Below, in pieces: positions 54,001 to 64,000 of a stretch of 64,000 nucleotides of DNA. Positions within the stretch are counted from its first letter, which is position 1. The number at the start of each line of letters is the position of its first letter. The notes beneath the pieces are model-generated. The model ran no database searches. It was given only the letters and a program-made list of their open reading frames with translations, and was not told where the DNA came from. The DNA is taken from assembly GCA_023525715.1 (NCBI GenBank), contig CM042009.1, positions 128,208,145-128,272,144 of the forward strand, read 5' to 3'. Both the position numbers and the translations under genes were made by a program. Source of the stretch: Cichorium intybus. Lineage: Eukaryota > Streptophyta > Magnoliopsida > Asterales > Asteraceae.

Positions 54001-54421
54001 GGCTCAAGGAGTATATTTGTTGCTGAATTTGATAGATGAGAGTACCGTCAGATTGATCGTTTCTTTGGTTAAGCTCCTTCCAGATTTCAGATGCAGTTTG
54101 AAGAAACAAAACACTCTCAGCAATGTTTTTGCTTAGAGAATTCAAGATCCAGCTTATAACCATTGAGTTAGCACGATGCCAATCAAGGTAATTAGGAGCA
54201 GTGGAATCAGGTTTGACAATAGAGCCGTCAACAAGACCAAATTTGTTCTTAGCAGAGAGAGAAATAGTCATAGATCTCTTCCAAGAAGTGAATCCATTTC
54301 CGTTGAAAACATTTGAAACGAGTACAGTGCTAGGATTATCAGACGATCCAATGAATAAAGGATCTGAGGTATTCATGTTTGATAATGGAGTTTGAACAGA
54401 ATCTGCTTCGCTTCTTGACAT
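51077..54421 (-). pseudogene. copia-3 polyprotein, N-terminal part: Gag, protease, integrase, start of RT
   Basis: Starts with ATG at 54421. Gag has NGNGFTSWKRSMTISLSAKN near residue 40 and the CCHC knuckle CNHCKKPGHIKSQC near 260. Protease has IIDTGATDHM. Integrase has LWHNRFGHVG...CLICAQSK, HIDIWGPY, RSDNAYELG and NGIVERKHK. RT begins with FSPVVKFNTVRSM and DVNNAFLHGDLHEEVYM, and stops at VCRLN where the gypsy was inserted. The next codons come from the gypsy LTR and soon end. RT remains split, so no full polyprotein can be made, although no other damage is seen. Confidence 0.95.
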
Positions 54422-54539
54422 TCTGAGAGAAAACAGATAGATGAAGAGGATAACAGGAAGAAGACTAGATCAAGGAACGAACAATCAAAGGAATTGGATA
54501 AAAATCAATTAAGCAATCAATCGAATTGCTCTGATACCA

Positions 54540-54795
54540 TGTTTGATTTAAAAAAAAAGAAAAACAGAGTATGAGTGAGAGAAAAGAGATTTGGGGATTT
54601 TCTGAGTGATTCTCATTAATTGACAAATGAACATAAGGAATTACATTTATATGACATAATTAAGCTAACACGACTGCTTAACAACCAAGCTTAACTGCTA
54701 TAACAAACTATTAACTGAACTAACAGTATTTACAGAAAAGACCCCTGAAGTTCTAAACTTTTAAAAAAATACCAGGTAACAATTAAACTCTCACA
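54540..54795 (-). repeat. 5' LTR of copia-3
   Basis: 256 bp; followed on the - strand by the PBS TGGTATCAGAGC. Confidence 0.95.
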
Positions 54796-54800
54796 GAAAT

Positions 54801-55179
54801 TCAATATTTACGGTAAAATTAGCTTTTTATATATGTTCCCACCAAAAAGTATATTAAAAATAAAAATATTATGTATAGTAAATGTTTTCTTTCTTTTACT
54901 GCGACATTATTCTTCAAAATGCAAAAATACCCTTCATAACGTGGAATTGTTCATATTATTACGAAAATGCTACGTATTTTTCATAAAAAACCTTTATTGA
55001 AGGGATATTTAAAAATCATTTTTGCCGAAAAAAAAAATTCATGGTACGAAAATGAAGTGTTACGAGTTAAGAGAGATTTTCCAAAAAATAATATAAAAAA
55101 TCGAAAAAGTCTAAATACATGTATTAAACCCCTCCCCCAACCAAAAGTAGCATTTTTGTAGTGGGCCTTATCAAATTTA
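54801..55179. other. AT-rich noncoding stretch
   Basis: Ends near GCATTTTTGTAGTG (55163), which could be a CACTA 3' terminus, but no partner with a matching 3-bp duplication was found. Confidence 0.4.
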
Positions 55180-56199
55180 TCTATATATCAATTGCCGTGA
55201 TTTTTGTGAATGTGGTGTACCTTTTTTTTGGGTTTGTCACACGCGGGTCGTGTGTCGGGTCGGATCCTTATTTGGGGAGTCAGGCTTTTATATCTCGAAC
55301 CTTCTATCGTCTCCACCTCCACCGATTGCACCATTACCCACCGACTGCTCTCCATCTCCGTTGATTTGGCGTTTGGTGCTTCACTACGCTGCAACTCCCT
55401 GGATTTCGCGTCATTGCAGCAGCGAACTCTCTTCTCCTTCATTGTCTTCTTCGGTGCTGATTGTAATCCGTCCCCACCGTTCGCTGCTCCGCTCCTCACC
55501 TGTAACTCTTTAGCGTCCCTCACCCTCAATCGACAGAGAGATTCAGAGAAGCAACAGAAAGAATCGAAAGGGAGATGAGGCTGATCACTGAAGCTGCTGT
55601 GTGTCGATCTCAAAATCAATGTCAACGATTCCAGACAAGCCAGGTTTTGTTCTGATGTTTGGTTTTTACGGATTTGAAATCAGTAATGATAAAGAGGAAT
55701 ACATATTTTGCGTTTGTGTATGTATCTTTAAAAATTCTGGTGCGTTGTCTTTGTGAGATTAAATGATGACCATTTATTAAACGATCTCGTGTCGAAGACT
55801 TATATATTTGGATGGATGTTTGGTAGTTTGTTCATCTTTTTAAAGCTTTTGACACTTTTAAGTGGGGTTATTATAAAACTCTTTATACCAAGTTTTGTGA
55901 ACCAAGCCAATGATTTGAGGTATGAAGCAACTAAGATATGTAATTTATAAATTATCCTGCATCCGCACTAATTCCCTTTTACTATTGATTTTTTCTTTTC
56001 GGTTTTCAGTCTGTCATACAACTGTGTGGCTAACCTTTGTCTTTTGCTTTGTTGTGTTTTTCAAAAAGTCTGTGAAGACAATTCACATGTTATTTATATT
56101 TTTTTCAATCTTCCACTTAATATGTTCGATGAAATGCCTCAATGAGACATATGGTTTCAGAAGCAAGAACAATTGGTTTATTATACGATTCCAGATTAG

Positions 56200-56392
56200 T
56201 TATATGGAAGGGAATTCAAGTGGACTGAGGTCTCTCAAGTCATTTCCATCAAAGAGGAACCTGTAAGTTTCCCTTACTTACTTATGTGCCTATATAACTT
56301 TATTTCATCAGTTTCCTATAATTTCTTGACATTTTTTGTGTCAAATGTGGATCAATTGTCGGATGGACATATGTAAGATTTGTGTCCCATAC

Positions 56393-56425
<33 letters not shown>

Positions 56426-56772
56426 CGTTCTAGAATCTATCTGTAATTGGTCCGTAAATTTTTAGGAAACTGCTCATGAGAAGAACCAAAAGTACAAGGA
56501 AGGGAAATCTGTCCTGGAACGGTTAGTACCTAACTACTACTTATACTTGGTCGCAATCTCTATCGTTTGCGTAAAAGACATGAATGCCCCCCTCATTCTC
56601 ATTATCGAAAATAGCTCCAGAAAATTTGTCCCATGTAAAAATATGCAACCTTATTTCAAGGATATTGATGAATGTATGCAGGTGTAAGCTTCGTGTTCCT
56701 GATGGAAGCAGTTATTGGGTTAGTCATGAAGTTCAAGCTCATTTTGGTGGAAGTGATCAAGAAGATGTTTGA
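56200..56772 (+). pseudogene. Captured gene fragment, three phase-compatible exons
   Basis: Exons 56200-56262, 56466-56521 and 56682-56772 join through GT-AG introns (56263-56465, 56522-56681) in one frame. They encode LYGREFKWTEVSQVISIKEE, then ETAHEKNQKYKEGKSVLE, then CKLRVPDGSSYWVSHEVQAH and FGGSDQEDV before a stop. I do not recognise the protein; no domain is evident. Earlier sequence (55250-55640) is GC-richer, looks like a gene's 5' region and has an ATG at 55575, which may be a further exon. Later exon-like pieces are at about 57224-57300 and 57677-57712. Confidence 0.6.
56394..56423 (+). repeat. (AC)n microsatellite
   Basis: 30 bases of AC dinucleotides, inside the first intron of the captured fragment. 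Confidence 0.95.
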
Positions 56773-59546
56773 TGAATAAGAAAAATGACATTGGCATCTG
56801 AAAACATGTACATTCTGAAACCCCATATCTCTTCTCCAGATTTTATTACCTCAAAATCATGGATTGTTTCTTATCTGAAACTGTCACATGCATCAAAGGG
56901 GACTTGAAATTTACCCCGTGGAACTGGTGTCTTTTTAGAAATGGGTCTGATATAATTCTATGTGTTGTAGATTTGGATGCTTATTAACTAAAGACTATCA
57001 AGCCCTATCTCTTTGCTACTTCCTATACACTGTCGATGGCTATACGGCAGTCTAATCTCTCAATTGAAGATTAGCCATCAGGATTCACATATATATATCA
57101 AAGGTAAGATGAAACTATTGTGTTTTTTTACTCATGCTGAAATTATTTACATCTCCTACTGCTTTTGTGCATCAGTTTGTTGATTTGTACATGGTTTGAT
57201 AATCACATGTCTGAATTTGATAGGTTGAAAGATTGCATGCTTTGAACTATCCACAAAGGATGTGGTTGGGTATGCGGTGTGATGTTGACAGTGTTGTTAT
57301 ATGAGTTGTAAGTTAATAAGTAACAATAGGAGAAGGAGCAACCACTCTGTAGAATGCAATAAAAATGGATTGGTTTGTTGACCCATTTGTTTTTAAATTA
57401 CAAAATTTGGTCATGAGGAGTTTTCAGGTTAGTAGTCAATTATTTGTATCTTAAAACCTTGAAAATGTTTAAACGTATGCCCTATTTATAAACTGGTGCA
57501 AGTATAATCATTACAAAACTAAAAGAGTTTCTACATGTGTAGAGCATACAGAGCAATTTGCACCCAACAATCATTAGTTTATCCAGGTTTAAAGAACCCA
57601 TACAAATTAATTTGTTTACCACTTTTCATTTTCTATAGAATCTTTTTAGATTTTAAATAAAATTTTAATCATGACAGGCCATGAAAAAAGTGTTCCAGCA
57701 TGCTGGGGATCTGGTTCGCTGAACCGTAAGGTGGCTCATAACTTGATGATATTGATTGCACAAGGGTTTGGACTTTGGAGAAGATGAAGAGTTAGCAGAT
57801 GGTATGTATATTTTAGCATCCATCCAATGATATAGTTATCTTTACAAAGTTTTTTCTTCAAACTTGAATGGTTTTTTTAACTTCAAATGGTTTTTATACC
57901 TAAAGGTGTTTGTTCTGTGGTACAAATACCTACCTACATTTCTTCCCCCTTAAACCGACTTACTTAAGGCAACAATTGTAATTCTGCTTTCCTCAAGATA
58001 GGCTGTTAAATTAGCAAAAATCGAAAAAAAGGTAAATTTTTCACAATAGGGCACTTTTTTTTACTTCTCTGAATTCTACACTCTCTTGTCTAATTAGCCA
58101 CTGGAAAACATCGAACTTTTTTGTTTTAGTTAAACACTGAAAATAGCAACTTTCTTTGCTTCATTCGATTATTATAGGATCATAATTGTTTTGTTAGCCA
58201 CTAGAAAATATCATACCTTTTTGTTTTGGTTAAACGCTAAAAATAGGAACATTCTTTACTTTAGTTGATTATTATAGTATCATACTTTGCTTTGAACAAA
58301 TCTTCTGGTTAACATGGAAATGTATAGCTTACCTTAGCTGCATTTGTAAATCGGTCATTGTTGTTTAATATATGTATAAAACATATAAATCCCTTTTGGT
58401 GTGTTTTGACACTTTTGCTGTGTTGTTTTATTATTTACTTATGTAATCCTCCGACTTAGTTTTGCATATTCCAGACTTGATATTATATTTGTTAACATAA
58501 AATCTGTGTCTAGCTTTCCATGATAGGGTCTAAAGCTGCCACAAAGAAGCATAAGTATCACAAAGTATCTAAGAAGAAATCATTAACTCCAATTGAGCTG
58601 CAGATATCATGTATTTTTATTTAATTTGTTTTGGATTTTTAACTCATTTTATTGCCCCTTGCAACTTTAGATCGTGAAGGTTCTATGCAAGTCCCACCAT
58701 ATAGAATTTGGGTCAAATTTTCAGTACCGTTGGTCATTGAGATTATGGACTCCTATTTCAATGACATTGCTACAATTAAGTAAAGAAATGAAACTAGGAT
58801 GTTATATAAATCAATGAATGTTGTCTCCTATTTTTAATATCGAATAGTTTATTAATGTTTATTTTGTAGGTGTGTCTTTGGTACTATTTTAAAGACCAGT
58901 CGTGGACCGTGTTTAGCACCGCCCTCAAACAACTTTTGTTCCAATGGAGACTTAAATGACACATTGTCTAAATAATAATTACAACGTACTTTATTTTTTG
59001 AATGATATGTGTAACTTTACTTTTTTGAATGATCGTACTATCGTATATTATTGTTGTTGTCAAATTCAGGATATTAAATTGTATGATTAAATAAAATGGT
59101 ATTTTTATTATTTAAGTTTTTTTATTGTTGATTTTGGTTGGTGGGATTGCTATAACCAGGAAGATTTTCAAAGTATAATGTTGTAATAGAACTATAATAA
59201 ATGAAACAACGAAAGTACATTGCTATTTTTTGCAGTTTATTTTACTAATAGAATTCTATTATGGTTGAGACAATAATGTATTTTAATTAGCAATGTTTTA
59301 TATAATTTTATCTTTGATAGGATTGCATCATCTAGAAAGTGGCTTCAAGATCCGCGAAAAGAAAGCGTCCCGACACACCCCGACCCACTCAACGAGTTGG
59401 GCCACCCACCAAGTACATTGTTGTTTTTAGCATTTATACGGATCCGTGCTCCAGCAGTGCCGAACCCATGCGGAGCACGGGCTCCCACTAGTTGATGATT
59501 ATTTTTGGTATAAGAGAATTTCTAGTCCATCGTGTAGCAAATCTTA

Positions 59547-59955
59547 AAACAAGGCGGCTAGATATAGAGGTGCATAAAATCGGATTTTAACCAAATCCAG
59601 GCAGGTTTCAAACTGGATCGGTTTTAGCCAACAAAAAGCAAAATTGACTTGAGTCCAAAATGCATCGGATCCGAATTGGTTTCTTTGGAAAATTATCCAA
59701 ACCTTAAATTGTGGAGGACCAATTCTCTTTTCCCTTCCAAATAATGCATTTTGTATTAGGCCTTATCAAAGTGGTGATTATTTTTTCCATATTTATGGTC
59801 TATTTTGTGGGAAATCTGAAAACAAGGTGGCTAGATAGAGGTGCCTTAAATCAGATTTTAACAAGATTTAGATCGGTTTCAAACTGGATCGCTTTGGCCA
59901 ATAAAAGTCAAAATTAGTTTGAGTACAAACTGAATCGGATCAAGATTGGTTTAGT
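59547..59955. repeat. Diverged direct duplication of about 135 bp
   Basis: AAACAAGGYGGCTAGATA, TTTCAAACTGGATCG and GAATCGGATCxxGATTGGTTT-like words occur at 59547-59681 and again at 59819-59955, spacing about 272. Confidence 0.7.
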
Positions 59956-59974
59956 CATTCCAAATATGGTATCA

Positions 59975-60319
59975 TTTTGAAACTTTCATATCACACAAAA
60001 AATGGTAAGAGTTACCTCCCGGAAGCATTTTTTTACAAAACATTTAATCTGAGGGAGTTCTGCCAATAATGAAACTCATCATAAGTAGCAAAATTTCTAA
60101 ATTGGAATGCCCCCATCACCATACTATTTGAAACCAAATATCGACTGCAAGCGGACATATGAAAAATGTGTGTTGTAACGCCTCAATTTTTGCATCACAC
60201 CTCTTACATATAAGGTTATCCAAGTCAATACCACATTTGTGAAGATTGAATTTGACGGGAAGCTTATTCAGTTTCAATATTCAAACCAAAACATTAACAT
60301 TGATTGTGACAAGGTTATT
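59975..60319 (-). pseudogene. LINE reverse-transcriptase 3' region (zinc-binding RT domain), part 1
   Basis: On the - strand, NNLVTINVNVLV, ILKLNKLPVKFNLHKCGIDL, CKRCDAKIEALQHTFFIC and PLAVDIWFQIVW fit the zf-RVT segment found at the 3' end of plant LINE ORF2. Two in-frame stops show decay. Its upstream part is on the far side of the TIR element, at 62965-63068. Confidence 0.8.
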
Positions 60320-60563
60320 CCTGGGTGTTCAAAAATATCCGCATCCGATCCTCCTATCCGAAAATCCAAGAATCCGAACGATATTTATCCGAAAATTCGG
60401 ATATCCGGAATTTCGGATACCCGAAATTCGGATATCCGTTTTTTCGGATTCGGATTCGGATAACATTTTTTTGAAATTTCGGATATTCGGATTATCCGAA
60501 ATCCAAATTATATAATTTTTTTTCTCATGGGTTAAATTCAAACTAGAATTGTGCAATTTTAAC

Positions 60564-62149
60564 CTCCTGCTCAGAGGCGGAGGTAGGGGTTCCCAAGGTA
60601 ACACCGGCTACCACTTGGGTCCAATCACGTAGGGTAAATTTTTTCGGAAATTTTTTTTACATAACGTTGCTCCCGGTTGATAAATTTTGGGCTCCCCTTA
60701 GGTAAACTTAGTCCAAACTTGAGAGACTTTTAAATATATAAATTAGACCAAAGTTAAAAGCCCAAATCCTTATATAAAAAAATAAAAAGATAACAACTAT
60801 TGGCTTAATTTAATATTGAGCTTGGCAATTGACTTTTGGTTATTTGTTTTTGGACTTGGGATCCATTGGATGATACAAATAAGGCCCACTTTTGCATTTG
60901 TTTTTTGCTTTTTTGTGTAAATGTTGGCAGCACAATAGTGAACAGACGAAGGAGAAAAAAACAAACCCAAACCCCCACTTTTTTTCATTGTTTCTGTTCC
61001 CTACTTTCAAACCAAAATTTTGTCCTCCTTTTTCCTACAAACCTCATCTGGCCACCACCACTTCTCCGGACTCCGGTGACCATAGACCATCACCTCCGGC
61101 GACCGACGACCACACCCACAGACCACCACTCCTCTGCCTCTACAGCTCCACTCATGATGAAACAAGTAATGGATAATTATATAATTAGGTTTTCATTTAT
61201 ATTATGTTTATATTAGTTGTTATTGTGTTGAAAAACTTGAAATTAGCAAGTATGATTGTTTAATTAGGTAGTTAGGGTTAATTTTATATGTTGTTGAGTT
61301 GTTCAAACTTCAAAGTTGAATTTTTTTTATTGTAGGGTTCTAATGGCAAATTTTTTAAAAAAAAGTTAGATGTTGAAGATGATGGAGGACCTTCAAAAAG
61401 AAATGATTTTAATTCTAATGAAACACCACAAGTCCCACAACCTACCCATACAACACGTATTCCACTAAGTTTTGATTTGGATGATCTTCCTTCGGACCCA
61501 GGAGATAGGCCAAAGATTATAACTTATCATCCAAATCAAATGGATGAAATAAGGAGGGCATATTTGATTAAAGGACCTTGTCAACCAAAGGGGCATGATT
61601 TTCCAACAACGTTATTTGGTAAGAAGTTAAGCGAGATATATGAAAATGATTTTGATGATTCGGATAGGGTGCATCTTAGTAGCCAACTTGAAGTATACTA
61701 TCACTCCTTGATACATGATGATAAATTTGCCAACTTAAAGTAATCTCGGACCTCTCTCGCTTAATGGTGGAAACGAGAAAAGATCGTTCTTTTCATTTGG
61801 TTTATAGGTTGTTAAAGTTAGCTTTGATTTTGCCCGTCGCAACCGCAACTGTTGAAAGATGTTTTTCTGCGATGAAGTTAGAGAAGACAGATTTGTGTAA
61901 TAAAATAGTGACGAATATTTGAATGGAGCTTTGATTTGTACGGTAGAAAAGGATGCACTTATGGCGGCTACGGATGATGATATAGTTGATCATTATTTTA
62001 AATTGCATCCACGAAGAGGACAAATGTAAACTCTAGTTTAAATATTAGTTTGTCTTTTTGTAATGTTTAATGAAACTGTATTTTTAGTACGCGGCAAAAA
62101 AAATTGGCACCCCCTTGGCTCTATTCCTGGCTCCGCCCCTGCTCCTGCT
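60564..62149 (+). mobile_element. hAT transposon, internal-deletion derivative, perfect 8-bp TSD
   Basis: The element is 60572-62141, with ends CAGAGGCGGAGG and (reverse complement of the right end) CAGGGGCGGAGC. CTCCTGCT is duplicated at 60564-60571 and 62142-62149. The interior holds a transposase gene that keeps only its N-terminal and C-terminal domains. Confidence 0.95.
61336..62029 (+). pseudogene. hAT transposase remnant: TTF-type zinc-finger region fused to dimerisation domain
   Basis: An exon starting after TATTGTAG (61335) encodes GSNGKFFKKK, then DLPSDPGDRPKIITYHPNQM, DEIRRAYLIKGPCQPKGHDF, typical of the N-terminal TTF-type zinc-finger region of hAT/ZMYM1-like transposases. It then jumps to DDSDRVHLSSQLEVYYHSL and, after a frameshift at about 61740, to ISDLSRLMVETRK and LPVATATVERCFSAMKLEK (the hAT C-terminal dimerisation domain). 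A second frameshift occurs near 61920, and the end is DHYFKLHPRRGQM. The catalytic middle, normally several hundred residues, is deleted. Confidence 0.92.
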
Positions 62150-62569
62150 ACCATCCATTCCACCCATTTTCCGTTCAAAAAAACATGTAATCCACCCATT
62201 TGGCTTTAATGCTTCCAATTCTAATCTGCTGCATCATGAGAACTCACGAGTTGTGTCATGCTATACAATTGATCGGCCAAGATGTATACAAGTTTAGAAT
62301 TACTTAAGAGATGAACCATTGTTTTCTTAAAATATGACAATAGTTTAAATGGAAATATATTGTTAAATATCAAGAAATCTGGACTCATGTATAGTTGTGG
62401 AAACATCCATAATGATAAGTTGATATACGTTAAGTTGTTTTATTTAATTAATGTTATTACTTCTTAATGTAAATTGGTATCACTTATTAAATTCATTTAC
62501 TCTGTAAAGTGTAAACCAAATAAGAGAAATGGATATGGTTGTTTGATAAATACAAATTGGATTTACGTC

Positions 62570-62697
62570 TTTTGATACTAAACGGAGATTCGGATCCGGA
62601 TCCAGAAGACCCAACCCGCGTGCAACCCGCGTTACATAACCCGAATGAAAAAAGACGTACACTATCTTTGCCAAAATTACGGTAAATAAGTAATAGA
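62570..62697 (-). mobile_element. Helitron 5' end, same family as 55180
   Basis: On the - strand TCTATTACTT starts at 62697 after an A, and continues with TTACCGTAATTTTGG, GTGTACGTCTTTTTTC, TAACGCGGGTTGCACGCGGG and GGATCCGGATCC. Its order and spacing match the first 100 bases of the Helitron at 55180. No 3' end was found, so it is truncated or its end is masked by later insertions. Confidence 0.55.
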
Positions 62698-62964
62698 TAA
62701 ATGAGTTAATAGTTATGTTTTTCATTAATTGTGTTGTTTTTGTTGATCACTTCAACACATCATGGTTAAAAAATTGGTTAATATTTCATGGTTTTTTTGA
62801 ATAAAAATTTCGGATATCCAAATTTGATATCCGAATCCGTATCCGAAAATTCGAATATCCGGATTCCGGATATCCGAACTTTCGGATATGGATTCAGATA
62901 TCAAAAATCATTATCTAAAATTTTGGATATCTGAAATTTGGATATCCGGTTTTGAACACCCCTA

Positions 62965-63068
62965 CCAACAAATAGGAGAGACATCCAAAATTATAGAACC
63001 TTTTTCAATCACTTTTCTTGCGAAAACCACCGTATAATCCCTGGTATGATCTAGCTCCCACTCTACCT
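62965..63068 (-). pseudogene. LINE reverse-transcriptase 3' region, part 2
   Basis: On the - strand: DYTVVFARKVIEKGSIILDV and SPIC, which fits the segment directly before the zf-RVT region at 59975-60319. It is cut on the right by a gypsy LTR. Confidence 0.65.
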
Positions 63069-64000
63069 TGTAACACCCGAAAATTTTCTTTTGAAAAAAT
63101 AACACTCTTATAAAACGTTTATAAACTTGATAAACAAACTAAACTTTAACAAAACTTGATAAATGAAATAACGTTCTCACAATCATTTGGCGTTAATCTT
63201 AAAAGGCACTAAGTTTTTCAACAGAAGTCTTGTAACGCAAAACGACTAAAAAAGGTTCGCGTAGAACATCGCAGCAGTCAGACTTTGTTATTCTGTTTGT
63301 CAACCCTGGAGGTACCTGAAAAATGTTAAAGTCTGCGAGTAAGCATAAAGCTTAGTGAACATCACTAATCTACATGTAAAATCATATAAACATGTGGTAT
63401 GTAAAACTATGTCCTCTCGAATGAGTGCTTTGTCCTCTTGAAGGAGTGTTCTATCCTCCCGAAGGAGTGCATGTTATCATAGCATACAAACACATAATCA
63501 TGTAGCACATAACGTCACATATGGAGTCGTGAAAACTCACATGAAACAATGTGTGAAAGGGTACCGTATCCAAACACATTAATGGCTAAGTACATATAAG
63601 TACTCTCTACTTAATTCCATTTTACATAAAGTTTTCTGTTATATGATTCCGCATATAGCATCTGTTGCACCACTATTTTGACCAATTTAAAATCGGATTT
63701 AGGTTCTAACTCCAAAATACAAAATGTAAAAATTCCACTTTATCTTTTCAATGGTTTTGGCCACATGATTTTAAGAGTATTTTGTCATTTTATATGGATT
63801 TTATAAGGCAACAGTTGTAAACTGCCCATTTCAGTGACATCCCTTGAAAAATTGCACTATTTACCCCTCTTAACTCAAGGACCATATACGATGTCTAATT
63901 ATGGATGAAAATAGACACACACATCTTTCCAATGACCCTAACCCAACCTCATATGATATTCCTACATTTTGTGCTGTATTTTCCAAAACGGGATAGAAAA
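63069..64000 (-). mobile_element. Ty3/gypsy LTR 3' part, - orientation, cut by window edge
   Basis: Begins TGTAACACCCGAAAA, the reverse of the TG...GGTGTTACA end type seen at 42886. GTCTGCGAGTAAGCATAAAG and CTTAGTGAAC (63330-63363) correspond in position to GTGAGCTATAAAGCTCAATG of the 42886 LTR. It is a different family member from the nested gypsy. Confidence 0.75.
63411..63475 (-). repeat. Three short tandem repeats in the gypsy LTR
   Basis: TGTCCTCTCGAATGAGTGCT, TGTCCTCTTGAAGGAGTGTT and TATCCTCCCGAAGGAGTGCA follow one another with a period of 22-23 bases. Confidence 0.85.

Larger units (their letters stand above)
41512..54800 (-). mobile_element. Ty1/copia retrotransposon (copia-3), split by a nested gypsy element
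   Basis: The element spans 41517-54795 with TSD GAAAT (41512-41516 and 54796-54800). LTRs are short: 41517-41771 (255 bp, 3') and 54540-54795 (256 bp, 5'). They differ by about three substitutions and one indel, so copia-3 is older than the other complete elements here. Without the nested insert it is about 5.1 kb. Its frame is otherwise open on both sides of the insertion. PBS TGGTATCAGAGC is read on the - strand just inside the 5' LTR (54527-54538). Confidence 0.97.
55180..59491 (+). mobile_element. Probable Helitron (4.3 kb) carrying gene exons
   Basis: The 5' end TCTATATATC follows an A (55179). The 3' end is a hairpin (CCGTGCTCC...GGAGCACGG, 59445-59480) followed by GCTCCCACTAG (ends 59491) and then T. 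That is the A|TC...CTAG|T structure of Helitrons. The 5' 80 bases are similar to a second copy on the - strand at 62570-62697 (shared CCGTRATTTT, GTGTAC, ACGCGGGT, GGATCC). No Rep/helicase ORF is present, so it is non-autonomous. Exons of at least one host gene lie inside on the + strand. Confidence 0.6.
60320..62964. mobile_element. TIR transposon with palindromic subterminal repeats, inserted in a LINE
   Basis: The outer ends are GGGTGTTCAAAA (60323-60334) and its reverse complement TTTTGAACACCC (about 62951-62962). The 150-200 bases inside each end are packed with GGATATCCG, TTCGGATA and CCGAAAATTCGG words. LINE homology stops at one end and resumes at the other with adjacent residues. No transposase of its own remains. 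The structure fits a non-autonomous hAT-type element. It holds a separate hAT at 60572-62141 and a Helitron end at 62570-62697. Confidence 0.7.

Noticed and set aside
41400..55163. CACTA element with ends CACTAGAAAAAAAG and TTTTTGTAGTG, enclosing copia-3
   Set aside because: The two ends share only CACTA plus an A run, the 3-bp flanks (ATA and GGC) do not match, and no subterminal repeats or transposase are seen.
55188..55625. 145-aa ORF on the - strand
   Set aside because: It is antisense to the gene-like 5' region inside the Helitron, with no motif; exon evidence lies on the + strand.

Overview
This is a gene-poor, transposon-dense stretch of a flowering-plant nuclear genome. Evidence: plant-type Ty1/copia and Ty3/gypsy LTR elements with a methionine-tRNA-type primer-binding site, MULE, CACTA, hAT and Helitron remnants, a tRNA-derived SINE, GT-AG introns, and fragments of plant gene families (RWP-RK transcription factor, aluminium-activated malate transporter). 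An asterid, perhaps Asteraceae, is my guess from the general look of the repeats; nothing here proves it. No ordinary host gene is clearly intact.

Layout. 1-606: end of a gypsy LTR cut by the window edge. 2280-10395: MULE-type ORF debris split by a very young, complete copia element (copia-1, 2716-10342) with one intact 1343-aa polyprotein. 10396-12900: unclassified decayed repeats. 12905-17766: a MULE-like region with two small + strand ORFs (GRF zinc finger, coiled coil) and a broken - strand transposase gene, which carries a solo LTR of the copia-1 family. 17767-24020: a gypsy LTR, cut by a second gypsy LTR with its leader and gag start. 24038-25256: RWP-RK pseudogene. 25463-26763: 3' LTR of a SIRE-like element, then a 23-base N gap and an inverted LTR fragment. 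29143-29281: SINE. 29736-35301: complete copia-2 on the - strand, two nonsense codons, perfect 5-bp TSD. 36000-38780: gypsy RT debris, a CACTA terminus, a malate-transporter gene fragment. 39625-41029: non-autonomous element with arms of about 435 bp in inverted orientation. 41517-54795: copia-3 on the - strand, split inside its reverse-transcriptase sequence by a complete chromovirus-like gypsy element (42886-51071) with an intact 1547-aa polyprotein; both have perfect TSDs. 55180-59491: probable Helitron carrying spliced-gene exons. 59975-63068: LINE fragment split by a TIR element that holds a hAT deletion derivative (perfect 8-bp TSD) and a Helitron 5' end. 63069-64000: start of another gypsy LTR.

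The only long intact coding regions are retrotransposon polyproteins (4755-8786 and 44599-49242). Insertion order can be read from nesting and LTR similarity: copia-1 (one indel between LTRs) and copia-2 (two substitutions) are youngest, the gypsy inside copia-3 is slightly older, and copia-3 is older still. All LTR comparisons were by eye.
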